Shown piece after piece: positions 12,801 through 23,127 of a stretch of DNA of 64,000 bases (position 1 is its first letter; each line of letters begins with the position of its first letter). This DNA is from Synanceia verrucosa (lineage: Eukaryota > Chordata > Actinopteri > Perciformes > Synanceiidae): contig CM056552.1 in the NCBI GenBank assembly GCA_029721515.1, positions 29,597,892-29,661,891 of the forward strand, written 5' to 3'. Below the pieces are notes generated by a model. It was not told the DNA's origin. It did no database searches and saw only the letters and a list, made by a program, of their open reading frames with translations. The translations under genes and the position numbers were made by a program.

Positions 12801-15599
12801 ATGGCAGCATTATGAGTGGAGTATCACTTTCAGATTTTGTAATACTGTGATGTTGTGCGGTCACAGCAAAATAATAATAAAAAAGTCCACTGATCGAGAT
12901 GATTCAGTTTCTAGTGACACTGGTCTTTTTCCAAACAGCTGATTTAATGATTTCTGGATTTACTCTCTTTAAATCTAGGAAAATACCTCAAGCCGCAGAC
13001 CTTCAGTCTCTACCTTCGTCAGCCAAGACCATCACTTCTACGTCTCCCTCCTCCATAGCCTCCACTTCCTCTTCATTACATTCTAAGGTTCGGACAGGAA
13101 GTCATATCAGCTCCTCCCTCAAGACTTCCTCCTCTTCCGCCTCTTCCAGTCGTGGTCCAGGAAGACCCCAGACAGCCATACAATCAGAGAACTCCGGGGG
13201 CAGTGGGAACAGCATGGGTGGTGGGCATGTGGTTTCTCCAGGTAAGCCTGGGGCAGTGCGTCCGGTGGGTAGTGGGCGACCAAAGAACCCTGTGGGGCGT
13301 CCCAGCAAGCAGATGCTAAAGCTGCGAGAGGAGGCCGCCACTGCTGCTGCCCTCCGCAAACGTAAAGCCCCGTCCCAGGAAGGAGAGCACTCAGGCCCTG
13401 ACAGGAACTGCATCATTCTCCAGGACCGGGGCCGTCCACCTTCTGCTGCCTCCTCCTCCTCATCTTCCTCTAAACCCCCCATCTCTTCCCCTGTCCTTCA
13501 TGGACAGACCAATGGCACACTTTCCCCCAGCAGCAAACCCCGCCCCCAGCCCTCCCCATCGGAGTCCCATTCACCAGCTACTAAGGCGGTCTGGACCTAC
13601 AGACGGACACATACACCTCTGGGCCATTCGTCATCCACAGACCCCTCTTTCGCCACCAACAACTCCCACAGCAGGGCGGGCGTGGGGGACTCAGGACTGC
13701 ACGGGCAGGGCAGCGGTAGGGGCTTCGAGCACCAGGGGCTTGTGAAGAAACGCAAGGGGGGAAGCATGGAGGAGCATTCGCCATCCTCCAAGCCCTCAGC
13801 ACACCGCCTGCCCTCCTCCTCTTCCAGCTCTGCCACCTCCTCCTCCTCTCCACGCTCAAATTTTTACACCTGGAAGGACAGCAAAGGTGGAGGGCTGGCT
13901 GGGGGTGTGGAGAAGAAACTGGGCACACAGAAGGTGAGTTTGGAGGAGAGCGCAGCAGAAATGATACAACACACAGGGTAGAAAAGATGTGGTTGTTACA
14001 GAGTGCTCCTTGTCTCCTGGTGTCCTTGTCCCTAAGTAGTGAGAAGTGCTGATGCTAACTGTGAACACTGAACACAACCCTGATCCTGAGTTTCTCTTCA
14101 TCCACCATCACTTTATGCCCCCAGGCTGCTTCCTTTATGCTGCTAAACAAGCAAAGTGTTCTCCATGTTCCCAAACACAGTCTGGAAAATTCAGGCAAAT
14201 TGTAGGCATAGGTATGAACGAACAAACAAAGTACAGATGTCAGCCTGTCAAATTAAAAGGAATATTTCACCAATGTTTTTTGGGATAGTTATGTTTAAAG
14301 GAAAGCAATATCTGCTTTAACTGTTTTACATAATATAAGAGCCAAGCGTTACATAAAAGTGTGGCAACATGTGATCAGTGCTGGGAGTGTTGGTGATGAC
14401 AATTTATCGTTCCTATAGTGAGGGCAGCGTTCGTTCTGAAAGAAAAGTTTTCCTGACCTCAAGGCCCAGACGCACCATGACAACATCAGGGAACTAATGA
14501 TGGCCAAAGTGGCGAGCCCTGCCGCCTCTCTTCACCTGTGTCTCCTCTCCTCTCGCGTCTCTTCACCTGTGTCTCCTCTCGCGTCTCTTCACCTGTGTCT
14601 CCTCTCGCGTCTCTTCACCTGTGTCTCCTCTCCTCGCGCGCCTCTTCACCTGTGTCTCCTCTCCTCGCGCGCCTCTTCACCTGTGTCTCCTCTCCTCGCG
14701 CGCCTCTTCACCTGTGTCTCCTCTCCTCGCGCGCCTCTTCACCTGTGTCTCCTCGCGCGCCTCTTCACCTGTGTCTCCTCTCCTCGCGCGTCTCTTCACC
14801 TGTGTCTCCTCTCGCGTCTCTTCACCTGTGTCTCCTCTCGCGTCTCTTCACCTGTCTCCTCTCGCGTCTCTTCACCTGTCTCCTCGCGCGTCTCTTCACC
14901 TGTGTCTCCTCGCGCGTCTCTTCACCTGTGTCTCCTCGCGCGTCTCTTCACCTGTGTCTCCTCTCCTCGCGCGCCTCTTCACCTGCGTCTCCTCTCCTCG
15001 CGCGCCTCTTCACCTGCGTCTCCTCGCCTCGCGCGTCTCTTCACCTGCGTCTCCTCTCCTCGCGCGCCTCTTCACCTGCGTCTCCTCGCGCGCCTCTTCA
15101 CCTGCGTCTCCTCTCCTCGCGCGCCTCTTCACCTGTGTCTCCTCGCGCGCCTCTTCACCTGTGTCTCCTCGCGCGCCTCTTCACCTGTGTCTCCTTGCTT
15201 CACTTGACCCGCGTCTCCTCAAACGTGTGGTTTCTACTTCTCATTCAAAAAGAGAAACAGGAAGAAACAGAAATCCCCAGCATGTTTCTAAACTAAGAGC
15301 TGTGTTTCCATGGCAACAGTAGTTACACCTTTTAAACAGGGACTGCAGCCACAGATCTTGTGTATCATGTATCTTGTGATTTAAAAGGCCTGCTAACTAT
15401 TCTTTCTGTGGTTACTCTGGAGAGCAGCATGAAACTGAACCCTGATCAGGTTTTCAACTTAAAAAGCTACCCAGAATGCACAGCCTTTTATTTAAAGGTA
15501 CACTTCCTGAGTTTGGTACTGTTGAGTCTCCTGTTGTCAGAAACTACAGTAACCATGTCCACTCTGTCTTTTGTCCCACAGCCAAAACTGCACCATTAA
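3815..15599 (+). CDS. atxn7l2: Ataxin-7-like protein 2 (SAGA deubiquitinase-module family), 3' part
   Basis: Exons read at 3815-4026, 6164-6341, 11906-12027 and 12979-13933, with a probable last exon at 15582-15599; all have AG/GT borders and phases 0/2/0/2/0 that join without a frameshift (about 494 codons). Exon 1 here opens with IHSIHQRRK and FDQLVAELK, matching the end of the SCA7 domain of ataxin-7 proteins; the zinc-binding first half of that domain must lie upstream. The 11906 exon encodes GHGIFTFDRRLHHLRSALSS and ends HLW, joining to KKIPQ in the next exon, a family hallmark. The large exon is low-complexity Ser/Pro/Gly with basic patches (GRPKNPVGRPSK, VKKRKGG), as expected for a nuclear protein. 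Ataxin-7 proteins anchor the deubiquitinase module to SAGA. I chose ATXN7L2 over its paralogues because the next gene is CYB561D1, its human neighbour. The last exon is uncertain: in phase it adds PKLHH and stops at 15599; another frame stays open to 15676 but would need an extra exon. Confidence 0.85.
4356..4906. mobile_element. MITE with TGGCGCTTTTCCAC inverted ends
   Basis: The left end TGGCGCTTTTCCACTACA is matched in inverted orientation by TGTGGAAAAGCGCCA at the right end, and a second inverted copy sits slightly inside (GTGGAAAAGCGCCA at 4844). Both ends also carry the ACGGYACGGCAC motif. No transposase is encoded, so it is non-autonomous. The flanks share TACTAA but no clean target duplication was seen. 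Confidence 0.75.
4907..6163. other. ATXN7L2 intron, unassigned sequence
   Basis: No exon was recognised. The block 5160-5400, ending CACTGTGAAAGGGGCTT, is GC-rich and has the look of a DNA-transposon fragment, but I could not find its partner end. Confidence 0.4.
6635..6854. mobile_element. Foldback MITE, 220 bp, in an ATXN7L2 intron
   Basis: The left arm starting CAGGGCTCCCACACATCCTG is mirrored by the right arm ending CAGGACATGTGGGAACTCTG; arms are about 45 bp with scattered mismatches. ACATAT flanks both ends (6629-6634 and 6855-6860), a likely target-site duplication. No coding capacity. Confidence 0.8.
7122..8077 (+). pseudogene. Tc1-like transposase, frameshifted
   Basis: Three overlapping frames carry successive parts of one transposase: an N-terminal helix-turn-helix (SRIVELHQQGLSQRAIAADV), a middle part (SRRIHLAV, TIRRHLGEKGFKNK), then the catalytic half with GSAIMIWRAF, WVFQQDN, and SPDLNPMR where SPDLNPIE is usual. 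The shift of the last motif suggests that the catalytic Glu context is disrupted. At least two frameshifts separate the parts, so no active enzyme is encoded. Confidence 0.88.
8842..9214 (-). mobile_element. tRNA-derived SINE, nearly full length
   Basis: On the - strand the element starts GGGCGGCACGGTGGTG, has an A-box-like TGGTGTAGTGG and ends in a GGAT/ATGG repeat. An 11-bp duplication, CAACACTCCAT at 8831 and CAACATTCCAT at 9215, flanks it with one mismatch, which shows retroposition. Other copies in the window preserve the B box GGTTCGATTCC. Confidence 0.85.
9226..9850 (-). mobile_element. Repeat family carrying a helicase first-exon fragment, copy 1
   Basis: Sequence from about 9226 to 9850 is matched in opposite orientation at 44062-44866. 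Shared parts are a promoter-like GC-rich stretch (GGTGTTAACGATGACATC), the GGGAAAAGTCTTATTT segment, CATACGTCACAACCAAACGT, and a hairpin at 9345-9387. Copy 1 keeps a helicase coding fragment that copy 2 has lost. Class of the element is not recognised. Confidence 0.65.
9534..9701 (-). pseudogene. RecQ-like helicase N-terminal fragment
   Basis: From an ATG at 9701 the frame reads 56 residues, including a Q-motif-like region around LKMEQEECLTSFIAGKDV and a Walker A-like SLPMGFGKSLIY. In active RecQ-type helicases this motif is usually PTGxGKS; here Met replaces Thr. The homology stops directly after the Walker A region and runs into unrelated repeat sequence, so motifs II-VI are absent. I infer a captured or leftover first exon rather than a gene. 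Confidence 0.7.
9851..11186. other. Unassigned cargo within the Tc1 element
   Basis: This stretch, like 8078-8830, has no recognisable gene. It contains CpG-rich sequence with ACTGCGCATGCGCGTGG at 10081 and a poly(T) run at 11164-11189 just before the right inverted repeat. It probably consists of older transposon fragments. Confidence 0.4.
12028..12978. other. ATXN7L2 intron
   Basis: No recognised element. It ends in the acceptor TTTAAATCTAG directly before the large Ser/Pro-rich exon; open frames inside it show no conserved motif. Confidence 0.5.
14519..15193. repeat. CpG-rich minisatellite, 23-31-bp units
   Basis: About 25 units of CTCTTCACCTGYGTCTCCTC followed by a variable CTCCTCGCGCG or CTCGCGT spacer. 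Because no unit contains a stop codon, three frames are open across it, giving long but meaningless SSPVSP / LHLCLL repeats. Each unit has an E-box CACCTG and CGCG dinucleotides. It lies between the last large exon and the probable terminal exon of ATXN7L2. Confidence 0.93.
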
Positions 15600-15676
15600 G
15601 TGTGCCTGCCTTACAAGCCACTAAGAGGGAGCCAGCTCGACTCAGCCCAAGACTGAGGCAACCCGACTGTGTGTGA

Positions 15677-16640
15677 GAGTGTGTGTTTGGTGAGTGCATG
15701 TGTGTGCACGCTTACAGTTGTAAGTGTCATACAGTTGTGTGTATGTGTGTGCACTCAGAGTTAGTACAGTATGGATCTGTGAGTCACACTGGTGTGAATG
15801 TGGGAGACCTGGGAGTGGGGGTGTGGGATGAAATTCAGAGTATGGATTTAGAAATACCTCAAGACCATCTGGTTATGCTGCTAAATTAAATATGTTGGTT
15901 TATAAAATGGATTAAAATGTCCTTTACACTTGGTTTCTGAGATTTCTTTTTAAGGCTATTTCATATTTAACCCTTTCACACTATATGACTTTCTTAAATG
16001 GTCTATTTTCCCCACATCTGGTAAATGCAGTGATGTTTTGAGCTGTTATATTTGCAGTATTTATATATTGCAATATCGACAATCAATGCATTTCCGAAAA
16101 TGTGGACATTTATGTACATAAAAATAGATTTTTAATATTTTATGTCTACGCTCATGTGTCAACAAAATGACTTAGGGAACATTTAGTATGAAGTGCTGCT
16201 CAACAGCTTATGAACCCTGTAGACATATTCATTGTTTTTGGGGTAAAAAAATAGAATAATGATGGAAAATGAGAAAGTCATGGCAGCACTGTATAGTCCA
16301 TGATACAATGAACACTGCCAAAGAGTCTTGCACTCACAACCTACCTAAGAATTGTGCTTTTTCTCCCAAAAAATGTCCATTTGAATAACTAGCCAGTTCT
16401 GCTACAGCCGTAGTTTGTACCGCTCATTAATAAAACAAGAAGCACTGACATCGATTCAAATGCCTGATAGCAGCTGTCAAGAGCTGACCAGATGAGCATT
16501 GTGTTGAACGGTCCGAACAGGAAGTGAATCATTTGTCTCTGTTTTACTCTTTGGTGTTGAAACACAAACATGAGCACAGATCGTCAGCAGAACGTCCTGC
16601 AGTTAAAGAGCGCACGAAGGTATTTCCAGAGGAAGTAGAA
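15677..16640. other. ATXN7L2 3' flank, intergenic
   Basis: GT-rich then AT-rich sequence with a possible poly(A) hexamer at 15885. No gene or element was recognised. Confidence 0.5.
15885..15890 (+). terminator. Possible ATXN7L2 polyadenylation signal
   Basis: ATTAAA lies about 290 bases after the predicted ATXN7L2 stop, in AT-rich sequence. It is the nearest poly(A)-like hexamer I noticed downstream; weak evidence by itself. Confidence 0.25.
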
Positions 16641-16644
16641 ACCT

Positions 16645-16808
16645 GTCTTCACCTGTCACAGAAAGGAAGTAGGACCACCTGTCTTCACCTGTCACAGAAA
16701 GGAAGTAGGACCACCTGTCTTCACCTGTCACAGAAAGGAAGTAGGACCACCTGTCTTCACCTGTCACAGAAAGGAAGTAGGACCACCTGTCTTCACCTGT
16801 CACAGAAA
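16645..16808. repeat. Minisatellite, 36-bp unit, about 4.6 copies
   Basis: Units read GTCTTCACCTGTCACAGAAA then GGAAGTAGGACCACCT, nearly identical to each other. The GGAAGT core resembles an ETS-factor site repeated once per unit. It lies about 0.9 kb upstream of CYB561D1. Confidence 0.93.
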
Positions 16809-17506
16809 GGAATCAGGAGAGACCATGACGGAGTTTCTGCATTTATTCATAGCATTTCATACATCTGCCAAGCTGCTTTTTAATGTCTGACAGCACCTAC
16901 ATTCATGTTTGCCTTGGTTTCGTCAAATCGGTAAATACTAGGACTAAGACAGGAGGTTAATAGACTGTTGACCTTAAACACTGTCCTCTTAAAATAACAG
17001 ACTTCAACATATAAAGGACATCTGTCTACACCGGAGACCAGGACCCAGAAAATACAGCGAAGACGAGACGCTATAACGTTGTTATTTCAGAGTAAAACTT
17101 AAGAAACATTTGTTCATTTTCAAAGTAATATCACACCAGTATCATGTAATCGTATTTATTAGATTGGTTTGATAGTGTTCACCATGTCTATGGTGTTAAC
17201 TTGTGAAATTGATTTACACGTACTTTGAAAAACTCTACACCGGAAGTACTGTGTTGCGTTCAGGGAGACTCGGACCATGTATATATCTGTCTTCTGTCCT
17301 GCTGAAGCCACAGACTGGAGCTTCTTCCTCCCTCCACACTGACTCTGGAGCTCACGCGGATCTTCGGCGACACACTCACCACGTCTCTCCGTGTCAGAGC
17401 GCTGCTTCCAGCCGCCGGGGCCGGCAGGTAGTCGGGTTGGTGACCCGACTGGGAGCCGGCAGGTAACCGGACTGGTGGCCGGACACGTCGGGCTGGTGAC
17501 CGGACA

Positions 17507-17664
17507 GGTAGCTGGCAGGTTGCTGGCAGGTAGCTGGCAGGTTGCTGTCAGGTTGCTGGCAGGTTGCTGGCAGGTGGCTGGCAGGTTGCTGGCAGGTAGC
17601 TGGCAGGTTGCTGTCAGGTTGCTGGCAGGTTGCTGGCAGGTGGCTGGCAGGTAGCTGGCAGGTT
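17507..17664. repeat. 11-bp minisatellite immediately upstream of the CYB561D1 start codon
   Basis: About 14 units of GCTGGCAGGTN, most ending T or A, with occasional GCTGTCAGGTT. The array stops about 10 bases before the ATG at 17675, so it lies in the 5' untranslated region or core promoter. Each unit contains GGTAGC or GGTTGC, close to a splice-donor-like GGT. Confidence 0.92.
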
Positions 17665-17674
17665 GACCAGCGAC

Positions 17675-19465
17675 ATGCCGTCTGATGTGGAGTACAGCCC
17701 GGTAGGAGAGGGGCTGGGCATGCGGGACTTTTGGCTCTATGTGTGGCTCAGGAGGGCGGCGGTCCTAGCGGCTCATGTCACCGGCCTGGGGCTGACCCTC
17801 ACCATCTCCCTGCTGTCCAGACCCGGAACCAGTGAGTGATGGCTGTCTGATCAAAACAAGACTTGGTGGATTTATCAGTTTAACTGTTGCATGTTCCACA
17901 GATGATGTGTTCAGGGTCATGGACTTCTTGTGAAATGGTTTCATAGTGTATTGCTTATTTTCGCTGGATCACCTTTATTTTCCTCATGCTGTGTGTCACA
18001 GTAAGTGTGACTGTTTCAGTACATTTCCAGGACTCGGGCCTGTTTACTTCCTGTCAGTTTATTATTGGCTCACACTGATCACTCAACACTGAGCCATTAA
18101 TCGATAGAAAAGAATGTTTTATTGACCTACCACTAGGGAAATTCACTTGTCAAAGCAGTTAAACAGGTTATAAGAAAGAAATAATAATAATAATAATAAT
18201 ACATATTTCCAGCACAATAATAATAATACTTTTAATAATAATGCTAATATTCATAATACATATTTACAGATTAATAATAATAACATATTTACAAACTGTG
18301 CTATTAAAATAAGTAGTTTCTTTGAAATGATATTTGTGGATGATCAGATGCTGACAGGTGTTTCTCTGTGTTCCAGGTCTATTCTCTTGGCATCCAGTGT
18401 GTATGTCTGTCGCAGTAAGTTTGCTCTCCACACATGATCTAACCTTTTTTAACCTTAGACTCAGTTCTAGTCGTGAACAGAGGACAGCTGTGGGCAACGT
18501 AATGTCACCCTCTATGTGCAGTAGGATGCTACACTGTCACTTAGTGATCACTAACTTCTGTCAGACACATGATGTCATCTGGCCCAGGCAGATTTTTTCC
18601 CATTGCTTTACATCTGCAAAATGAGCAGCTCTTCTTCTCCAGTCATTCTTCCTCCTCTATTTATGTAAATGTTTGGAGAAGAACACCACATGATCCAGGT
18701 CATTTTCTACTCAGAAGTCAAACTTTTTTTGCTTCATCTACCTCTGACTAAATTTCATAGGAGAAGTAATAAATGGAGCTCTAATGCTGTATCCATGGTA
18801 ACAACAAACTGCCGGCTGGTGCTGTCTGCTATCAGAGGGTGAATGAGGAGCCTCTGTCTCCTGGAGGACAGTAGAAATAGAAACATGATGTGTCCATGGT
18901 GTCCACAGCTCTCTGTGTACACATCTGTCCTCTCTGCAGTAATATCGAATCTGTTCATTAGTTTGTCTCACAGTGGAGCTGTCATCAGTCAAGTCCTGTT
19001 CATTATAGTCACACCGTAGTGACTGTGAACAACCTGCTCTTAAGACTAAATAATGATCTATGAGAAGCATATCATGTTCATGACAAACGCCACACTTTTC
19101 ACTGTCTTTGTCTCATAATTGCAAGAAGAAAAAGAAGGGAACCACCCTGACACCTGACATGAGTTCACTGGCTTTTATTTGTTATTATTATCATTGTTAC
19201 TTCATAAGTGCATATTAACTCCAGCTTTTGTCTTCTTTCCACTGTGAATAATGGATGGGAGGGTTGGGAGTAGTGTCACTGCCTCAGCTATTGTGTTACC
19301 AGCTGACCTGTTTCTGTGCTCTTCAAACACGGCACACATCATCCATCCATACCCTGAGGCATCTATAACCACCTGGTCTCCTCTATAGCTGTAAATCTTT
19401 GAGAACCTGCCACAGAAATGAAGTCAAAGCAACAGAATCCTGTTTATGCCTCACTGCTCACTATG

Positions 19466-19517
<52 letters not shown>

Positions 19518-20593
19518 GGGTTGGACTGAAAATGAAGTGGTTCTCTCTAAAGACATGCTAAAGTAGTTTTATTATACACATAAATAGTTAAACGTGACTG
19601 GAACAGGAGGACAGTTTTAGCTGCAGTGTCTCACAAAGTATTTCTTTCTGACATGTTTGACTTGTTGTACAGTCATTAGAGGGATGCATTGCTCGTTGAA
19701 TGCTTGTCATTATAGGATGATTTATGACAATGACAATATTATTATTGTTGTTGTTGTTGCAAAGTTTGACAGGTGATCAGAAATATATCAGGTTTAATAT
19801 TTCTACATTGATTCTTTGGACAACAACAGCAGATTTCGATCCATTCAAGATGATATCATGTAACTCATTTAATTTATATCAACTCACATAAAGCAACTAA
19901 AATATGATTTGACAGTTTTAGTATTTCTTTTTTATTATTAGGCATTTTCAAGTTTTTAAATGAACAACTATCTATTAAGACTAAGTATAAAATGAATAAA
20001 GGCGTGTGTTCATGATGGTTTGTGTTCATGTTTTCTCTTCGCTCCGCTGATACTGAATGGCTGATCTACTTCCTGTCTTCCTGCAGTACTGCCTGTCTAT
20101 GACTGAAGGCATCCTCCTCTTCTCCGCTGAAGGATCCCTGTTTTGCTTCAAATCTCGTAAGGCTAAAGTGCGTCTCCACTGGTTCTGCCAGGCCCTGGTC
20201 CTGGTCTCTGCAGCCACTGGGCTGGGCTTCATGGTGGCCAGTAAGAATGTGTCTGAGCTCCCTCATCTGGTCAGCTGGCACAGTCTGCTGGGCATCTGCA
20301 CCCTGGTTGTCACGGTGCTGCAAGCAGTGTTTGGTGTGTGCATGAAGTTCCCTAAGCTGCTGCGTCTGTCCGCCTCTCCGCTGAAGCTCAAGCTGTACCA
20401 CGCCACCTGTGGCCTGGTGGTCTACCTGGCGGCCACAGTGACCGTGGTGTCGGCCATATTCTCAGACTGGTTCCAGGCCACGGTGAAAGGAGTGGCCTGG
20501 TGGGCCTTCCTTCTGCTGCCCCTCTTTCCTGCCCTGGTGGTGATGAACCAGATCACTAATGCCTACCTGCCCCGCAAGAAGATCACCAGCTAG
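17675..20593 (+). CDS. cyb561d1: Probable transmembrane reductase CYB561D1 (cytochrome b561 domain), complete
   Basis: Three exons, 17675-17831, 18377-18414 and 20087-20593, join in frame to a 233-residue protein, close to the roughly 229 residues of human CYB561D1. The second exon is only 38 bases and carries the SLFSWHPV motif. The protein is mostly hydrophobic helices of the cytochrome b561 fold. Candidate haem-ligating histidines are H58 (SWHP), H96 (RLHW), H130 (VSWHS) and H170 (KLYH); their spacing of 38, 34 and 40 residues fits two b-type haems across a membrane. The C-terminus is YLPRKKITS, a basic tail typical of the family. The ELPHLVSWHS segment favours D1 over D2. Family members move electrons across membranes, from ascorbate to ferric iron or monodehydroascorbate; the exact role of D1 is poorly known. 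The start at 17675 is the family start; the frame is open further upstream only because of an 11-bp minisatellite that ends about 10 bp before the ATG. Confidence 0.93.
17832..20086. other. CYB561D1 introns 1 and 2
   Basis: Both introns surround the 38-base exon 2 (18377-18414). They hold an (AAT)n-rich tract at 18181-18290 and a (CA)n microsatellite near 19468-19516. No other gene was recognised. Confidence 0.6.
19468..19516. repeat. (CA)n microsatellite
   Basis: About 24 uninterrupted CA dinucleotides in CYB561D1 intron 2. Confidence 0.95.
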
Positions 20594-20805
20594 GAAGCAG
20601 TCAGCAGTGAACATGTTGGATTTGTAGAGGATGAGCTGGAAACAGCCTTTGAAGATAAAACATGGGTGCTGGTGTTAGCGGAGCCACAACAGAAAGCTCT
20701 TAAATGATGTGCCCACAGATCTTCACTCAGGAAGTGATGTCATAGCTTGTAATCGAGTGCTGACAGCAGGTGGGGTGTTTCCACATGTATTCCATGTATT
20801 TCCAT

Positions 20806-21161
20806 CCATCCATTATCGACTGCTTATCCTCATAGGGTCAGGGGGGCTGGAGTCTATCCCAGCTGTCTTAGGGTGAAAGGCAGGGTACACCCTGGACAAG
20901 TCTCCATCTCATCACAGGACACATAGAGACAGATAACCATTCACACTCACATTCACACCTACGGTCAATTTAAATTAACCAATTAACCTAATCCCCATGC
21001 ATGTTTTTGGATGGTGGGAGGAAGCCAGAGTACCAGAGAGAACCCACACAGACATGAGGAGAACATGCAAACTCCACACAGAAAGGCCCCGAGTCGGGAA
21101 TCAAACCCGGTACCTTCTTGCTGTGGGGCGACAGTGCTAACCACTACACAACCGTGCTGCC
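20806..21161 (-). mobile_element. tRNA-derived SINE with 13-bp target duplication
   Basis: The tail (CCAT repeat) is at the left and the head, ending GTGCTGCC, at the right. CATGTATTTCCAT flanks both sides exactly, at 20793-20805 and 21162-21174. It is the clearest evidence in the window that this family moves by retroposition. It lies about 200 bases after the CYB561D1 stop codon. Confidence 0.92.
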
Positions 21162-21202
21162 CATGTATTTCCATTTTAAATTAAATGTACAAAACACAAG
21201 TA

Positions 21203-21345
21203 ATGTACAAATGAAGCTTCATGAAGCACTTGTGGTGTTTTTTGACTCCTCTAGATGGTGCTCTTGGTTTAAAGATGTAATGGAAATTTAGTAATTTTCC
21301 ATTATGCTAGCCTTTTTCTTTAAACCAAGAGCCTCTCCGTTGTGT
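21203..21345. mobile_element. Truncated hAT-like MITE (GGACAAATGAAGC family)
   Basis: Contains ACAAATGAAGCTTCATGAAG, the CTCTAGATGGTGCTCTTGG arm and the inverted CTTTAAACCAAGAGC, as in the full copy at 43728-43922. The right end is replaced by unrelated sequence. Confidence 0.75.
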
Positions 21346-22285
21346 CTCCAGAAGAGTGTTTTTGCACTACATGCAGTAAAAAACAAAACAAAACAAAAAC
21401 AAGCAGTGGATGTGATGTCAGCTCTGTTTTATTCATGTATGATATGTTGGTGTGTCTGGCTTGAAAAAAAGTTCCAAAACTGAATCAAATCATGTCCCTC
21501 AGTAATGAAGCAATAGAGAATCATCACTGAGCTTTACAAAGGAAAAGGAGCGCTGATGAACCATGGATGATGACAGGAGAACAGCCTGATCGTCCAGGGT
21601 TCTGTGGACCTGGTCTGGAGCTGTGGGACGTCAACATGAACAGTCCTCACCTCTACCTGAGTCTTATTAGTACTGGGCAATTTATGCAAATATAAATCAC
21701 AAGTGTTTCCTTGTTGACATGAAACTAATTCATTCATTTATTCATCCATCCATCCATCCATCCATCCTCTGGTAACTGTTGCTAACCCTATCCAGTGCCT
21801 CTGAGGGTCTGGACCTGATCCAGCTTCACTGGTGAAGGTGATTCACCCTGGACTGATCAGCAGACCATCAGAGGACCAACACACAGAGACAGAAACCATT
21901 CACACTGACAGAGTTCCTCCTGATGGAAAGACTCTTTTTTTCCCTCACAGCTCTTCCTGCTGTCTTTGTCAGGTCAGGTTCACTCCAGCTTGGATCAAAG
22001 TCATGATGAACCCTTGATGAAACTGGAATGTTCTGTATGTTTGACATGCTGCTCAGGTCTTTGCTGTTTCAGTTCAGTTGTAGATTTTCTGTATTCTGTC
22101 ATAAACAAATAACAACCTTTGAATTAGTATGACTTCTTTTTACATGGTAAACTGGATTGATGTGATGGTGTGATCTGTGTGGTTGAATGAATGACTGAAC
22201 AAGGAATGAGTAGGAAGAAGAAAATGCTTATTTAATCCTACCAATCATCTGTTGATTATAAATGTATCCAGCAACACCTTGAGAA
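21346..22285. other. Intergenic sequence, unassigned
   Basis: Contains a short (ATCC)n tract near 21742 and degenerate sequence resembling the SINE tail region. No gene recognised. Confidence 0.4.
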
Positions 22286-22289
22286 TATA

Positions 22290-22317
22290 TATATATATAC
22301 ACACGTATACGTATATA

Positions 22318-22397
<80 letters not shown>

Positions 22398-22400
22398 TAC
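22290..22400. repeat. (TA)n / (CA)n microsatellite
   Basis: Alternating TATA and CACA tracts, with about 50 bases of pure TA. It directly precedes a Tc1 relic and may be its landing site. Confidence 0.9.
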
Positions 22401-22403
22401 ACA

Positions 22404-23085
22404 CTGCCTGGCCAAATAGGTATGTGCTCAAAGAATGAGGTCTGACTACCTGAATATACTGAATGACCAGGTTATTCCATCAATGTATTTTTTTCTTTCC
22501 TGATGGCACAGGCATATTCCAAGATGACAATGTCAGGATTCATCAGGCTCAAATAGTGAAAGAGTGATTCAGGGAGCATGAGACATCATTTTCACCACAG
22601 AGTCCAGACCTTAACCCCACTGAGAATCTCTGGGATATGCACAGCGGTCAGACTCTACCATCATCAATGCAAGTTCTTGGTGAAAAATTGATGCAACACT
22701 GGATGGAAATAAATCTTGTGACATTGCAGAAGCTTATCAAAACAATGCCACAGCGAATGACAGAGTCTGGTGTGGATGAACTTGACTGGCCTGCACAGAG
22801 TCCTGACCTCAACCTGATAGAACACCTTTGGGATGAATTAGAGCAGAGACTGAGAGCCAGGCCTTCTCATCCAACATCACTGTGTGACCTCACAAATACA
22901 CTTCTGGAAGAACGGTCAAAAGTTCCCATAAACACACTCCTAAACCTTGTGGACAGCCTTCCCAGAAGAGTTGAAGCCGTTATAGCTGCAAAGGGTGGAC
23001 TGACGTCATATTGAACCCTATGGATTAGGAATGGGATGTCACTTAAGTTCATATGAGAGTCAAGGCAGGTGAGTGAATACTTTTG
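22404..23085 (+). mobile_element. Tc1-like transposon relic with transposase C-terminus
   Basis: The frame 22637-23014 keeps the DDE C-terminal half: DWPAQSPDLNLIEHLWDELE (catalytic Glu in IEHLW), then a helical tail ending RRVEAVIAAKGG. Upstream sequence is a scrambled second piece that repeats the SPDLNP-type region (ACCTTAACCCCACTGAGAAT at about 22609). The 5' half, including the helix-turn-helix, is missing. Confidence 0.85.
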
Positions 23086-23087
23086 GC

Positions 23088-23127
<40 letters not shown>

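Noticed and set aside
13102..13482. - strand frame opposite the large ATXN7L2 exon
   Set aside because: Antisense shadow of a biased Ser/Pro-rich coding exon.
14497..15322. Three overlapping 230-250-codon frames rich in SSPVSP / LHLCLL repeats
   Set aside because: They are a minisatellite whose units lack stop codons; all three frames are open and the peptides are only repeat translations.
17391..17674. Upstream extension of the CYB561D1 frame (LAGSWQVAGR repeats)
   Set aside because: This is the 11-bp minisatellite; homology to CYB561D1 begins at the ATG at 17675.
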